Assembly (NCBI GenBank): GCA_022510865.1
Contig: JAFLSQ010000015.1
Span: forward strand, 1 to 51,386
Source: Treponema sp.
Lineage (GTDB): Bacteria > Spirochaetota > Spirochaetia > Treponematales > Treponemataceae
Length of the DNA stretch: 51,386 nucleotides
Direction: 5' to 3'
The notes beneath the pieces were generated by a model. It saw only the letters and a list, made by a program, of their open reading frames with translations, did no database searches and was not told the origin of the DNA. Position 1 is the first letter of the stretch. Every line of letters starts with the position of its first letter. Made by a program: the position numbers and the translations under genes. Below, piece after piece: positions 24,075 to 32,728 of this stretch.

Positions 24075-24734
24075 TTACAGGATTTTTTTCAGCGGTTTTG
24101 CGACAAGCGAGATTGCCGGGCCGAGCAGCAGGGACATCGCGATTGAGCCGATGACCGAGCCTTGAATTCCGCTGGCCAGTTTTCCTGCTAGAACTCCGAT
24201 GACAACCGCGGACAGGTCAAAAATAATCCTCACGATGAAAAACGGGGTTCTGGGAAACCATCCGCTGATGATGTTCGGCATTGCGTCATAAGGCGCGACT
24301 CCCATCTGCGCGTTGATGTAAATTGACGCGACCACGACGAACAAAAGCAGCGCGATGATAAAAATCACAATGCGGAGGGAAAAGTTTCCGGCTGTGAGAA
24401 TCTGCGCGAAACCGATTTTGTCCCAAATCCAGCGGCAAATATCCACCACATAGCCAATGAGAATCATATTCGCGAGCGTGCCGAATCCAATCAGATGCGC
24501 GCCAAAAATGAACGTGAAAACGAGCATGAGGCCGTAAACCAGAACCTCGGTGTTGCCAAGTCCCCAGTGCAGCGCGCTCGCAATGTTCAGGTTCATAAAA
24601 CTGGCGGGGTCAGTTCCCCAGCCAAGCTCCACAAGAATTGAGACGAACACGCCCATCATAATTACTGCGGGCAACATAAAAGCAAGCCTTCTGGCAAAAT
24701 TTGGTACGATGAACTGCTTAAACGAAAATTTCAT
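24075..24734 (-). CDS. YczE/YitT-type integral membrane protein
   Basis: This 219-residue protein has about five or six transmembrane helices. It shows the family features: GWGTDPASFMNLNIA early (about residue 38), FGTLANMILIGYVVD (about 84) and AQMGVAPYDAMPNIISGW (about 145). YczE-family proteins are multi-pass membrane proteins of unclear function. The promoter TTGCCC-17-TATAAT and an AGGAT ribosome site precede it. No linked partner is seen. Confidence 0.75.
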   Translation of the reverse strand: MKFSFKQFIVPNFARRLAFMLPAVIMMGVFVSILVELGWGTDPASFMNLNIASALHWGLGNTEVLVYGLMLVFTFIFGAHLIGFGTLANMILIGYVVDICRWIWDKIGFAQILTAGNFSLRIVIFIIALLLFVVVASIYINAQMGVAPYDAMPNIISGWFPRTPFFIVRIIFDLSAVVIGVLAGKLASGIQGSVIGSIAMSLLLGPAISLVAKPLKKIL

Positions 24735-24753
24735 AAATCTATCCTATTTTCAG

Positions 24754-24782
24754 ATTATACTGGCAAACAGGATTGAGGGCAA
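24754..24782 (-). promoter_or_regulatory. Promoter of the YczE-type gene
   Basis: On the minus strand TTGCCC (24782-24777) and TATAAT (24759-24754) are 17 nt apart. Start near 24747 leaves a leader of about 13 nt. Confidence 0.65.
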
Positions 24783-24950
24783 GATTCTGATTTTCTGCCC
24801 GGGATTTTTAAAACCAGACTTTTGCAGGACAATCATCCGAGAATGCGGGATTGCGGGCGAGTGTGCTTGCCGGGGCAGCAGAAAAATCGGCTTGGAGTTC
24901 GCGCGGATTTTACGGCTTTTCGTTTGGATTCAACTTTTTTTGCGGGGCAA

Positions 24951-24979
24951 CTGACAAAATCCGCGTTCTGGTCTATAAT
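24951..24979 (+). promoter_or_regulatory. proB promoter (near-leaderless)
   Basis: CTGACA (24951-24956) and TATAAT (24974-24979) are 17 nt apart. The -10 ends 8 nt before the ATG at 24988, and no ribosome site is present. Confidence 0.7.
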
Positions 24980-24987
24980 TCAGAGCC

Positions 24988-25788
24988 ATGAACAAAAATA
25001 TTTCAGAGATTTTCAGGAATGCGCGAAAAATCGTGATAAAAATCGGCTCGAACACGCTTGCAAAGGCGGACGGCACGCAGAACACGGATTTTATGGCGTC
25101 GTTCGCCGAGCAGTGCGCCTCGCTCATCAAACAGGGAAAAGAGATTGTCGTGGTCTCGTCCGGGGCGCAGGTTGCCGGCGTTTCCACAACGAAAGAATGG
25201 GCCAGGAAAAAGGACGTGCACTACCGTCAGGCGTTGTGCGCAATCGGACAGGTGGAGCTGATGCATCAGTGGCGCAAGGCGTTCGCGGCGCAGAATCTGC
25301 ACATCGGGCAGCTGCTTTTTACCAAAGAGGATTTTGAGAATAATCTGCACACACTGAACATCCGCAACACGCTTTTTACTCTGGTGGATGAGGGCGTTGT
25401 TCCGATTATCAACGAGAATGACAGCGTTTCTTTTGAGGAGGACAAAATTGGCGATAACGACAACTTGTCCGCGCTTACCGCGATTTTGTGGTCGGCGGAT
25501 TTGCTGGTTTTGTTCAGCGATACGGACGGAATTTTTACGGATAATCCCAAGGAAAATCCGGACGCAAAACTGATAGAGCGCGTGGATTGCATTGCCGAGC
25601 TTAGAAAATCAATAAAAATCGGGAATGCGAACGAATTCGGGACTGGCGGAATGGAGACGAAAATTCAGGCAGCGGAGAAAGTGACGGAGTACGGCATAAA
25701 CCTGCTGATTGCGAACGGCGGTCACGAGCGCGCGCTTGAGAATCTGTATGCGGGCAATTTGCCGGGAACGCTGTTCACCGCAAAATAA
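24988..25788 (+). CDS. proB: Glutamate 5-kinase
   Basis: This 266-residue kinase makes gamma-glutamyl phosphate, the first step of proline synthesis. Amino-acid kinase motifs are visible: IVIKIGSNTLAKADG (about 11-25), VVVSSGAQVAGV (about 53), VPIINENDSVSFEEDKIGDN (about 135-155) and EFGTGGMETKIQAAE (about 215-230). The C-terminal PUA domain of many ProB proteins is absent, so the protein is of the short type. The mRNA is probably leaderless. proA is 2.5 kb away on the opposite strand. Confidence 0.93.
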   Translation: MNKNISEIFRNARKIVIKIGSNTLAKADGTQNTDFMASFAEQCASLIKQGKEIVVVSSGAQVAGVSTTKEWARKKDVHYRQALCAIGQVELMHQWRKAFAAQNLHIGQLLFTKEDFENNLHTLNIRNTLFTLVDEGVVPIINENDSVSFEEDKIGDNDNLSALTAILWSADLLVLFSDTDGIFTDNPKENPDAKLIERVDCIAELRKSIKIGNANEFGTGGMETKIQAAEKVTEYGINLLIANGGHERALENLYAGNLPGTLFTAK

Positions 25789-26601
25789 CTACGCGATGCG
25801 TTCCGGCTTTTTTGTGAGCAGAATCCGCAGCGAAAGTTTCACATACGCGCCGATTTCCCGCACATAACACTGCGCAAGCAAAATGATGCCGCATTTTGAG
25901 CCGATTCCCTGCACGTTCTCAAAACCCATGCGCTTTGCAAGCCGCTCCGCGCGGCGCAGGTGAAATCTGCTGGTGATGATTATGAAACTTCTGCCCAGAA
26001 TCTCACGCTCGCTCACACCCTCGTATTCGGCGAGCAGTCCGCAAGTTAGACTTAAATTCTGGATTGTGTCCAGCGCCTTGTCCTCAACAAGAATGCGCTC
26101 ACTTTTGATGCCGGAGGCAATCAGCTGATTTCTGATTTCTGGAGCTTCGGCGTAAGGCAGCCATTTGAGCGTTCCGCCGGTGACAACGCAGAGCGTGTCC
26201 TCGTGCATCTCCAGATATTCGGCCGCAAGTTCCACTCGTCGCCTGACCGTCTGCGGAAGCCTGCCATTCTTGTCGATTCCGCCGCCAAGCAGAATCACAT
26301 AATCGCAGTTTTCGCTCATGGAAACGGTGCGCGGAGTCCAGATAAAAAGCAGACATATCAGGCTGATTAAAAAACCCGCGCCGAGCACAGAAATCGCCGT
26401 GATTTTGAGACCTTTTTTCCAGCGCGACCACGGCCATCGCCCGGTTCTGCGCCTGAAAATCCCTGTGAAAATCAGGAGGCCGCCCAGAACGCTCCAGATG
26501 TGGGAGAATGTGGTGAGGTTGTCCAGAAAAGTGCCGGGATTCATGCAGATGAGCAGAATGTCGTAAATTATTCCAAGAAAGCCAAGAAAAATCAGAAGCA
26601 T
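25789..26601 (-). CDS. DUF218/YdcF-SanA family membrane protein
   Basis: This 270-residue protein has N-terminal helices (1-40 and about 55-80) and an outer DUF218 domain: CDYVILLGGGIDKNGRLPQT (about 108-127), DTLCVVTGGTLKWLP (about 145-158), LVEDKALDTIQNLS (about 185) and FIIITSRFHLRRAERLAKRMG (about 215-235; shown in parts, FIIITSRFHLRRAERL). Known relatives (SanA, YdcF) act in envelope permeability or barrier. It lies 3 nt after the phosphatase gene and is cotranscribed. Confidence 0.8.
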   Translation of the reverse strand: MLLIFLGFLGIIYDILLICMNPGTFLDNLTTFSHIWSVLGGLLIFTGIFRRRTGRWPWSRWKKGLKITAISVLGAGFLISLICLLFIWTPRTVSMSENCDYVILLGGGIDKNGRLPQTVRRRVELAAEYLEMHEDTLCVVTGGTLKWLPYAEAPEIRNQLIASGIKSERILVEDKALDTIQNLSLTCGLLAEYEGVSEREILGRSFIIITSRFHLRRAERLAKRMGFENVQGIGSKCGIILLAQCYVREIGAYVKLSLRILLTKKPERIA

Positions 26602-26604
26602 TTT

Positions 26605-27942
26605 TTAAACCCTGCGAATACAAATCATGCTGATGTCGTCGTTTTGGGGCGTTGTGCCCTGAAACTGCGAGATTTTCTCTTTGATGTATTCCATCTGCGC
26701 CTGCGTGTCCAAATCCACGGATTCCGCGAACGCGCGGAGCAGCCTGATTTTCCCGAACGACTCTTTTTTCTCGTTCAGAATATCGGTCACGCCGTCAGAA
26801 AAAAAGAAAAGCCGATCGCCGTGCGTGAAATCCACAAACTGCGAGTCGTAGAACGCGGGAAATCCCGCAATGCCGATTGCGCCGGTTGATTCCGTGGTCT
26901 TTTTAAGATAGTCGCACTTTCCGCTTCCCGCCTTGAAAATGAGCGGAGTCGGATGGCCGGCAATCACCATTTCTGCCTGCTCCGGCGTAAAACGCACAAT
27001 GATTCCAGTCAGATAATTTTCTACCTCGCCTTTTTCTTCCACGATGCGGTCATTTATTTTTGTGAGGATTTTCCAGACTGGAATTTCCATGTCATTGTAA
27101 AATTCCTGATGGATTATGTTTTTTACGAGCATGGTCACAAGCCCGGATGATATTCCGTGGCCGGAGACATCAAAAATGCCGAAGCCGTCAAGAGACGGGC
27201 CTGTTGTGTAAAAATCAAAAAAATCCCCGGAAACGCCCGCCATCGGCCGGTTAAAATACGCGATGTTCCAGTCGGTTGCGTCGGAAACATCCTGCTTGAA
27301 AAACGCCTGCTGGATGATTGACGCGCGCTTGATTTCGCCCTCCAGCATAAGGTTCTGCCGCGTGAGGCGGCTCTCACTCTGCGCCACGAGGTATGAGAAA
27401 AGCAGGATTGTGATGACAATCAGTATGATTGAGAAAGAGATGTTCATCGTCTTTAAAAAAACAATTTTTGATGATGTCAGCGCGACCGGCGTGATGTGCA
27501 TGAATCGCAGGAAATTCGGGAAACAGGCGAGGCTTGAAAAATCGATTACCTCAAGCGTCACAAAAAGCAGCCCGCTGATTACGGTCATTGGCGTGGAGAG
27601 TTTCAGGCGGTAATCGAACACAAAATACGGCAGAAGTCCCGCCATAAAAATGATGAAGTGGAATTTCGTGTCCTGCCCGACAAAGCATTCCGCCAGAATC
27701 TGATGGATTATGACCTCGATCATTGCGATTGTGAACAGCACCACAAGGGATTTTTTCTTAGGCAAAATAATCAGAAGCAGGATTACCGCGAACAACGTCA
27801 CACTGAAAACGTTGTAAAGAACCATTTGTTTTACGCCCAACCACAAAAAAACAAAAATGACAGTGATGTGATACAAAAGCGCACAGAGGGTAGCCGCGAA
27901 GCCAATGTATGTCGCCATTTTTGAAGGTTGATATTTTCCCAA
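26605..27942 (-). CDS. Membrane-bound PP2C/SpoIIE-type serine phosphatase (RsbU-like)
   Basis: This 445-residue protein has about six transmembrane helices in the first 210 residues and a cytoplasmic PPM/SpoIIE domain (about 215-445). Metal-binding motifs are visible: RPMAGVSGDFFDFY (about 240), GFGIFDVSGHGISSGLVTML (about 262-281), FFSDGVTDILNEKKES (about 385-400) and NDDISMICIRR at the end. Such proteins dephosphorylate anti-anti-sigma partners in partner-switching. The start is the TTG at 27942, preceded by GCAGGAAAGACTT; a TTG 5 codons earlier would include that ribosome site. No partner kinase or STAS protein is nearby. Confidence 0.85.
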   Translation of the reverse strand: MGKYQPSKMATYIGFAATLCALLYHITVIFVFLWLGVKQMVLYNVFSVTLFAVILLLIILPKKKSLVVLFTIAMIEVIIHQILAECFVGQDTKFHFIIFMAGLLPYFVFDYRLKLSTPMTVISGLLFVTLEVIDFSSLACFPNFLRFMHITPVALTSSKIVFLKTMNISFSIILIVITILLFSYLVAQSESRLTRQNLMLEGEIKRASIIQQAFFKQDVSDATDWNIAYFNRPMAGVSGDFFDFYTTGPSLDGFGIFDVSGHGISSGLVTMLVKNIIHQEFYNDMEIPVWKILTKINDRIVEEKGEVENYLTGIIVRFTPEQAEMVIAGHPTPLIFKAGSGKCDYLKKTTESTGAIGIAGFPAFYDSQFVDFTHGDRLFFFSDGVTDILNEKKESFGKIRLLRAFAESVDLDTQAQMEYIKEKISQFQGTTPQNDDISMICIRRV

Positions 27943-27957
27943 AAGTCTTTCCTGCAA

Positions 27958-28289
27958 TTATATTACTTATATTATAAGTTATTATAAGCCCAAAGCGCAG
28001 AAAAATCTACATTATTTGATGAAAACCGATTTTCTCCCCGCCCCCAGAATTTCACGAAAAATTGCCCAAGATGCTGAGCGCGCGTAAGAAATTCCGGCGG
28101 ATTTTCCGGCATTGCGATTAAAATCCGGGAATTTTCGTAAAATCTGATTGAGCGCAGGCGGATTTTTTTGCCCGACCCGGTTTTAAAAATCCGCGTGGAA
28201 ATTCTTGCGGATTTTCCTGCTGGAATTTTCGCGTAACTGGCAGCTCCTAAAATCACCCCGAGCCAGTTTGATTGCCCGGCGGGCGCACC
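27958..28289. other. 330-bp spacer between proA and the phosphatase gene
   Basis: No convincing gene. It carries the phosphatase promoter region, and a 9-bp inverted repeat AAAATCCGC (28186-28194) with GCGGATTTT (28207-28215) that can serve as the proA terminator in both directions. A GTG-started minus-strand frame (27972-28256) reads as low-quality sequence. Confidence 0.5.
27965..27979. promoter_or_regulatory. Palindrome in the phosphatase promoter region
   Basis: ACTTATATTATAAGT has perfect 6-bp arms around a 3-nt centre. Read on the minus strand the area contains three TATAAT boxes (27958-27988), so this may be an operator or simply AT-rich promoter sequence. Confidence 0.35.
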
Positions 28290-29534
28290 CTAGCGAATCT
28301 GGCCGTCGCCGTCTATGAGATATTTTGTGGTGGTCAGCGCCTTGATTCCCATCGGGCCGCGCACGTGCAGTTTCTGCGTGCTGATTCCAAGCTCCGCGCC
28401 AAAACCGAATTCGCCGCCATCGGTGAAGCGTGTGCTGGCGTTCACGTAAACGCACGATGCGTCCACCCTGCTCTGGAAAAGCCGCGCGTTCGCGCGGCTT
28501 TCTGTGACAATGCACTCGCTGTGCTTTGTATTGTTCGCGTTTATGTATGCGACGGCGTCCTCCAGAGAATCCGCGGTTTTTATGCAGCACTCATAGTCAA
28601 GATATTCGTTGCCAAAATCCGCGTCTGTGGCAGGAACCGCATTTTTAAGATGACTGATTGCCTGGTCGTCGGCGTGAAGCCTCACGCGCCCGGCAAATTT
28701 TTCCTCCAGCATGGGAAGAAAATCCGCCGCAACTTTTTTGTGCACGACAATGCACTCAATCGCGTTGCAGACGCTCGGCCGCTGGATTTTCGCGTTCTCC
28801 GCGATTTTGCACGCCATTTCCAAATCCGCGAATTCATCGACATAAAGATGGCATACGCCGCTGCCCGTCTCAATCACGGGGACGCGGGCATTGCGCACAA
28901 CGTTTTGAATCAGATTTTTTCCGCCGCGCGGGAGTACAACGTCAATCAACCCAACGGCGTTCAGAATCTGGTTCACGTCGTCGTGGCTGTGGCCGTCCGG
29001 CTCAACAAGCGCGATTGCCTCGCTCACGCCGTTTCCGCCGCGCAGGGCCTCTTTTATCACGTGCACAATCTCGCGGTTCGAGTTGTATGACGAGGACGAG
29101 CCGCGCAGCAGGATTGAGTTGCCGCTTTTGTACGCAAGGCAGAAAGCATCCACAGTGACGTTCGGGCGGTTCTCATAAATTATTGCGACAACGCCGAGCG
29201 GAACCCGCACTTGGCGGATTGTCATGCCGTTCGGAGTTTTCCAGCCGGAAACTTCCTCGCCAATCGGGTCGGTCTGGGAAATCACAACGCGCAGGCTTTG
29301 GATTATCCCGTCAATTCTGGAATCATTTAAAGTGAGGCGGTCGATTACGGACTCGCTCATTTTGGACGAGCGGGCGTCCTGCACGTCAATCTCATTTGCT
29401 TTAAGGATTGCCCCGCGGTTCTTGTCGAGCGCGGCCGCCACATCAGCGAGCGCGGAATTTTTTTCGGCGGCATTCTGGAGCGCGAGCCTCTCGCTTCCGG
29501 AGCGCAGCGTTTTGCAGATTGAATTTAAATCCAT
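28290..29534 (-). CDS. proA: Gamma-glutamyl phosphate reductase
   Basis: This 414-residue NADPH-dependent enzyme makes glutamate-5-semialdehyde for proline. Motifs: PLGVVAIIYENRPNVTVDAF (about 113-132), KSGNSILLRGSSS (about 140), VIETGSGVCHLYVDE (about 215-230), RPSVCNAIECIVVHK (catalytic Cys, about 252) and GAELGISTQKLHVRGPMG near the end. The ATG at 29534 has GAGG 6 nt upstream. It is not in an operon with proB and both lack a visible proC nearby. Confidence 0.95.
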   Translation of the reverse strand: MDLNSICKTLRSGSERLALQNAAEKNSALADVAAALDKNRGAILKANEIDVQDARSSKMSESVIDRLTLNDSRIDGIIQSLRVVISQTDPIGEEVSGWKTPNGMTIRQVRVPLGVVAIIYENRPNVTVDAFCLAYKSGNSILLRGSSSSYNSNREIVHVIKEALRGGNGVSEAIALVEPDGHSHDDVNQILNAVGLIDVVLPRGGKNLIQNVVRNARVPVIETGSGVCHLYVDEFADLEMACKIAENAKIQRPSVCNAIECIVVHKKVAADFLPMLEEKFAGRVRLHADDQAISHLKNAVPATDADFGNEYLDYECCIKTADSLEDAVAYINANNTKHSECIVTESRANARLFQSRVDASCVYVNASTRFTDGGEFGFGAELGISTQKLHVRGPMGIKALTTTKYLIDGDGQIR

Positions 29535-29555
29535 GAGTGCCTCTTTTTTGCGGGG

Positions 29556-30077
29556 CTAATAATTGGCAAGAAAATACATCCCAATCATCATTGCGGCGCG
29601 GCATTTTTCTTCCGGCCAGTCCGCCTGTTTCGGGAGATTTGAGATGTACCACCAGAAAATGCCGAATTCCGGGTCAATGCGCAGCGAGTACGCGGCAAAA
29701 TCATCGGATTCAGGGTTCTGGCCGAACATCAGGAAAACTGCCTGATTTATTATCTGAAGGAAGGCCTTGTAATCGTCTTTCCAGGTGTTTTTTGTGCGGA
29801 ATTCGCTCAGCTGATAAAGCAGCTGGTCTTTGAGCGCAATGTCTGATTTTTCGACCCAGGTTTTTTGAATCAGAAGCGCGAGGTTGTTCTTGAAGCTGGA
29901 GAGCAGTTTTGCCGCTCCGTTCTCATCTGTTCTGGAAAAATTCGCGTCCGCACCAAAGGCAGAGGCGATGATATCTGCGGAAGTCTCAAAGTCATTCGAT
30001 TTTTCAAGGAAATCAGGGAGTGCGTTTATTGTGTTATCGTCCAAAAAATCGGAAAGAATATCAGCCTGTTTCATCAT
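29556..30077 (-). CDS. Hypothetical protein
   Basis: This protein of about 173 residues (MMKQADILSDFLDDNTINAL...) has no signal peptide or membrane helix. It is helical and acidic at the N-terminus, with FKNNLALLIQKTW and LLYQLSEFRTKNTW in the middle and an aromatic C-terminus (EFGIFWWYISNLPKQADWPE). The family is not recognised. The start is uncertain: two tandem ATGs at 30077 and 30074 lack a ribosome site, and a TTG at 30113 is also in frame. It lies 21 nt upstream of proA on the same strand and may be cotranscribed. Confidence 0.6.
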   Translation of the reverse strand: MMKQADILSDFLDDNTINALPDFLEKSNDFETSADIIASAFGADANFSRTDENGAAKLLSSFKNNLALLIQKTWVEKSDIALKDQLLYQLSEFRTKNTWKDDYKAFLQIINQAVFLMFGQNPESDDFAAYSLRIDPEFGIFWWYISNLPKQADWPEEKCRAAMMIGMYFLANY

Positions 30078-30204
30078 GTTGTAAATATTAAAGTTTTTAA
30101 CAAAAAAGTTCAATCGGAAAAAATCGGGACAAAAAAGGATGATTCAAGCGCGAATCTGTGTTAAAATCAGAGGAAGGAATAAAAATCCGCCCGAGAGGAA
30201 AGCA

Positions 30205-31581
30205 TTGAATTCAAATCAAAAAAATCTTTCTGCGCAAGAGCAGTACGAGAAAATGGTGAACACGCCGGTCTCACGGCTGATTACAACGCTGGCTGTTCCC
30301 ACCGTAATCTCCATGTTGGTCACTTCAATTTACAACATGGCGGACACTTTTTTTGTGTCTCACATCACAATGGAGGCGAGCGCGGCGGTTGGCGTGGTTT
30401 TTCCCATCATGTCTTTGATTCAGGCAAGCGGATTCACTCTTGGGATGGGCGCGGGCAGTCTTGTTTCCATCAGGCTTGGGCAGAAGCGCGAGCGCGACGC
30501 GGATGTGATTGCCTCCACCGCGTTTTTCTCTGCGATTGGCGTGGGGCTTTTGGTCACGCTGTTCGGCTCAATTTTTTCAAGCCAGTTCTTGAGCCTTGTT
30601 GGAGCGAGCGCGGCGGTTCTTGGTCACGCGCAGGCTTACGCGCGCTACATTTTCTGGGGTGCGCCGATTATGTGCGCCTCGTTCGTGCTGAACAACGTGC
30701 TGCGCTCGGAAGGAAAGGCTTTCTTCTCGATGATTGCCCTCGCGTCCGGCGGAATCATCAACATTCTGCTTGACCCTTTTTTTATATTCGCGCTTGGCCT
30801 TGGCATTAGCGGGGCGGCAATCGCGACTTTGGTGAGCCAGGTCATCTCGTTCTCAATTCTGCTGAGCTGGTTTTTGCGGCGGAAGGCGGTTTGCAGAATC
30901 AGCATAAAAAATCTGACTTTTAAAGGCGGAGTGCTCGCAAAAATTGTCTGGACGGGATTTCCTTCCTTGGCACGGCAGGGGCTTGCGAGCGTGGCGACAA
31001 TCCTGCTGAACACCACCGCAGGGCAGTACGGTGACGCGGCGATTGCGGGAATGTCAATCACTACAAAAATCATAATGTTTGTGGCGAGCATAATGATTGG
31101 GATTGGCCAGGGATTCAGTCCGGTCAGCGGCTACAATTTTGGTGCGAAACGCTTTGACCGCGTGAGGCAGGCGTACCGCTTCATGCTTTTGAGCGGATTT
31201 TTGATTATGGCGGCCTTTTCTCTGGTGATTTTTATTTTTGCCCCGCAGATTATGGCCGGTTTCATCGAAGATGAGCGGGCAAGGCAGATTGGTGCGGCGG
31301 CACTGCGCTGGCAGGTCTCGTTCGTGCCGTTCCATCCGCTGATTGTTGGCACGAATATGCTCATGCAGTCCACGCGGAACATTCGGGCGGCGGCGTTCCT
31401 TTCAATGAACAGGCAGGGCGTTTATTTTATTCCCGCCATTCTGATTCTTCCGCGCGTTCTTGGGCTTACGGGCGTGGAAATCAGTCAGTTTGTGGCGGAT
31501 TTTCTGAGCGCGCTCACTGCAATCCCATATCTTCTGCATTTCTTTAAAAAAATGGGCAGGATGCAGGAGGCGGCTGATTAG
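30205..31581 (+). CDS. MATE family multidrug efflux protein
   Basis: This 458-residue, 12-helix transporter exports drugs or metabolites using cation gradients. It contains VSRLITTLAVPTVISMLVTS, NMADTFFVSHI, GAGSLVSIRLGQKRERDADV and a second half with GIGQGFSPVSGYNFGAKRFD (about 310-330). The TTG start at 30205 is chosen for its GAGAGGAAAG ribosome site; an ATG 22 codons earlier has none and adds charged residues. A hairpin terminator (31630-31653) follows. Confidence 0.88.
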   Translation: MNSNQKNLSAQEQYEKMVNTPVSRLITTLAVPTVISMLVTSIYNMADTFFVSHITMEASAAVGVVFPIMSLIQASGFTLGMGAGSLVSIRLGQKRERDADVIASTAFFSAIGVGLLVTLFGSIFSSQFLSLVGASAAVLGHAQAYARYIFWGAPIMCASFVLNNVLRSEGKAFFSMIALASGGIINILLDPFFIFALGLGISGAAIATLVSQVISFSILLSWFLRRKAVCRISIKNLTFKGGVLAKIVWTGFPSLARQGLASVATILLNTTAGQYGDAAIAGMSITTKIIMFVASIMIGIGQGFSPVSGYNFGAKRFDRVRQAYRFMLLSGFLIMAAFSLVIFIFAPQIMAGFIEDERARQIGAAALRWQVSFVPFHPLIVGTNMLMQSTRNIRAAAFLSMNRQGVYFIPAILILPRVLGLTGVEISQFVADFLSALTAIPYLLHFFKKMGRMQEAAD

Positions 31582-31629
31582 AGACCCGCGGATTTTCTTG
31601 CGGCGGTTTTTCGGACGGACAAGCCGGGC

Positions 31630-31653
31630 AATCCGCATGAGACGCGGATTTTT
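31630..31653 (+). terminator. Hairpin terminator, AATCCGC-family copy 1
   Basis: AATCCGC-ATGAGAC-GCGGATT followed by TTT gives a 7-bp stem. It ends the MATE gene transcript. A copy differing in one loop base recurs at 32651. Confidence 0.65.
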
Positions 31654-31705
31654 CTTGTGTGTGCGGTGAAAATCGGCTGCGAGTAAAAAAATCAGGCTGA
31701 ATTTT

Positions 31706-32683
31706 ATGAAAAAGAAAGAAAAAAGTCGTATTATCGCTCCAGAAAAAGGCATCAGAAAGACGGTTGGGCGGCCGCTCGCGAGTTTCAGCGTTATGTGGTG
31801 CTACGTGAACATTCCGTTCCGCCCGCGCAGTGTGCGCGCGTTTCTTGCCTACATACGCACGGTAATCCGCGATTTTTTCGCGCTGCAATTTTTGGCTAAA
31901 TACCATGTGGGTGGTATCAAAAAGATTCCCGTTGTGCGCGTTGACCACTCGCTTGACCAGACGATTCCGTTTCTGCCGCATAAGATTAAAATCTATATGC
32001 ATTTTGTCAATTTTTGGATTGAGCCGATGAGTATGCTCATTCGCCGTTATGGTGCGCACAACGCCATGCCGTTCTGCTCGGAATGGCTGCGCGTCATCAC
32101 GAAAGCATACGAAGAGGCCGCACGGATGTACCGTTTTAGGATGAGCACGATGGCGCGACCCGCCTACTACAAGGGGCAGTTCCTCACGATTCATCTGTTT
32201 GACCCGCACTTGCTCTGCGTCCCGAGCCTGCACATCGCAATTGTTGTGCTGTGCTCCTCGTTTTACCGTCACTTTTTTGAGCGCGAGCAGTTCAGCGAGG
32301 CGGAAAAACAGCAGTGGAACGCGGAACTGTACGCGGGCGCGGTTGCCATCGCCGAGTCGGTGCTGTACGTCAAGCAGCACAGCGTGAACTGCGTGCCTGC
32401 CGCGCTCTACATGGTGAGCCATCTGTTTCCAGACCTTTTTACGCCGACCGATGCCGTGGCTTTCATCGGGGAGTTGTTCCAACAGCCGGAGGGAATGAGC
32501 GATGAATGCGCGCAGGCCGTCCGCACTCATATTCTTGATATGTACGAGCGGCTTCTGCTTGAGGGAGCGCACGATGACGACTGGCGCACGCCCGTGCAGC
32601 GATGGATTGTCGCATACGAGCGGGAAAATCCGCCTGAGGCACAGCAGGACAATCCGCATGAAACGCGGATTTTTCTTGACTAA
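31706..32683 (+). CDS. PAP2-superfamily-like protein (tentative)
   Basis: This 325-residue protein has a segment LLCVPSLHIAIVVL (about residues 170-183) that resembles the PSxH motif of PAP2 phosphatases, and AESVLYVKQHSVNCVPAAL (about 213-231) that resembles the second histidine motif, with the usual Asp replaced. Only weak hydrophobic stretches are present. It may act on lipid phosphates, but this is inferred. The last 11 codons (NPHETRIFLD) are encoded by a hairpin repeat, and the promoter of xylB starts inside the CDS. The leader AATCAGGCTGAA and the start ATGAAAAAGAAAG match those of azlC. Antisense frames exist but lack family motifs. Confidence 0.55.
   Translation: MKKKEKSRIIAPEKGIRKTVGRPLASFSVMWCYVNIPFRPRSVRAFLAYIRTVIRDFFALQFLAKYHVGGIKKIPVVRVDHSLDQTIPFLPHKIKIYMHFVNFWIEPMSMLIRRYGAHNAMPFCSEWLRVITKAYEEAARMYRFRMSTMARPAYYKGQFLTIHLFDPHLLCVPSLHIAIVVLCSSFYRHFFEREQFSEAEKQQWNAELYAGAVAIAESVLYVKQHSVNCVPAALYMVSHLFPDLFTPTDAVAFIGELFQQPEGMSDECAQAVRTHILDMYERLLLEGAHDDDWRTPVQRWIVAYERENPPEAQQDNPHETRIFLD
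32651..32674 (+). terminator. Hairpin repeat inside the end of the PAP2-like gene
   Basis: AATCCGC-ATGAAAC-GCGGATT then TTT. It is nearly identical to the copy at 31630 (CAATCCGCATGARACGCGGA, then TTTTTCTTG). The stop codon (32681-32683) lies beyond it, so the gene is terminated within its own coding end. Confidence 0.55.
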
Positions 32684-32703
32684 CAAAGTGATTAGGCTAA
32701 AAT
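32676..32703 (+). promoter_or_regulatory. xylB promoter
   Basis: TTGACT (32676-32681) and TAAAAT (32698-32703) are 16 nt apart. The -35 overlaps the stop region of the previous gene and adjoins its terminator. Confidence 0.65.
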
Positions 32704-32728
32704 AAAAATATTACAGGAGGCTGTGAAA

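Noticed and set aside
27972..28256. 94-codon minus-strand frame between proA and the phosphatase
   Set aside because: GTG start without ribosome site, passes through a terminator-like inverted repeat, no recognisable motif.
28272..29090. 272-residue plus-strand frame opposite proA
   Set aside because: proA is unmistakable and the opposite frame is an antisense shadow.
31544..32686. Long minus-strand frame opposite the PAP2-like gene
   Set aside because: It is longer than the sense frame, but it has no ribosome site or promoter and its sequence is rich in H, R and Q typical of antisense to GC-rich codons. The sense strand shows family-like motifs.
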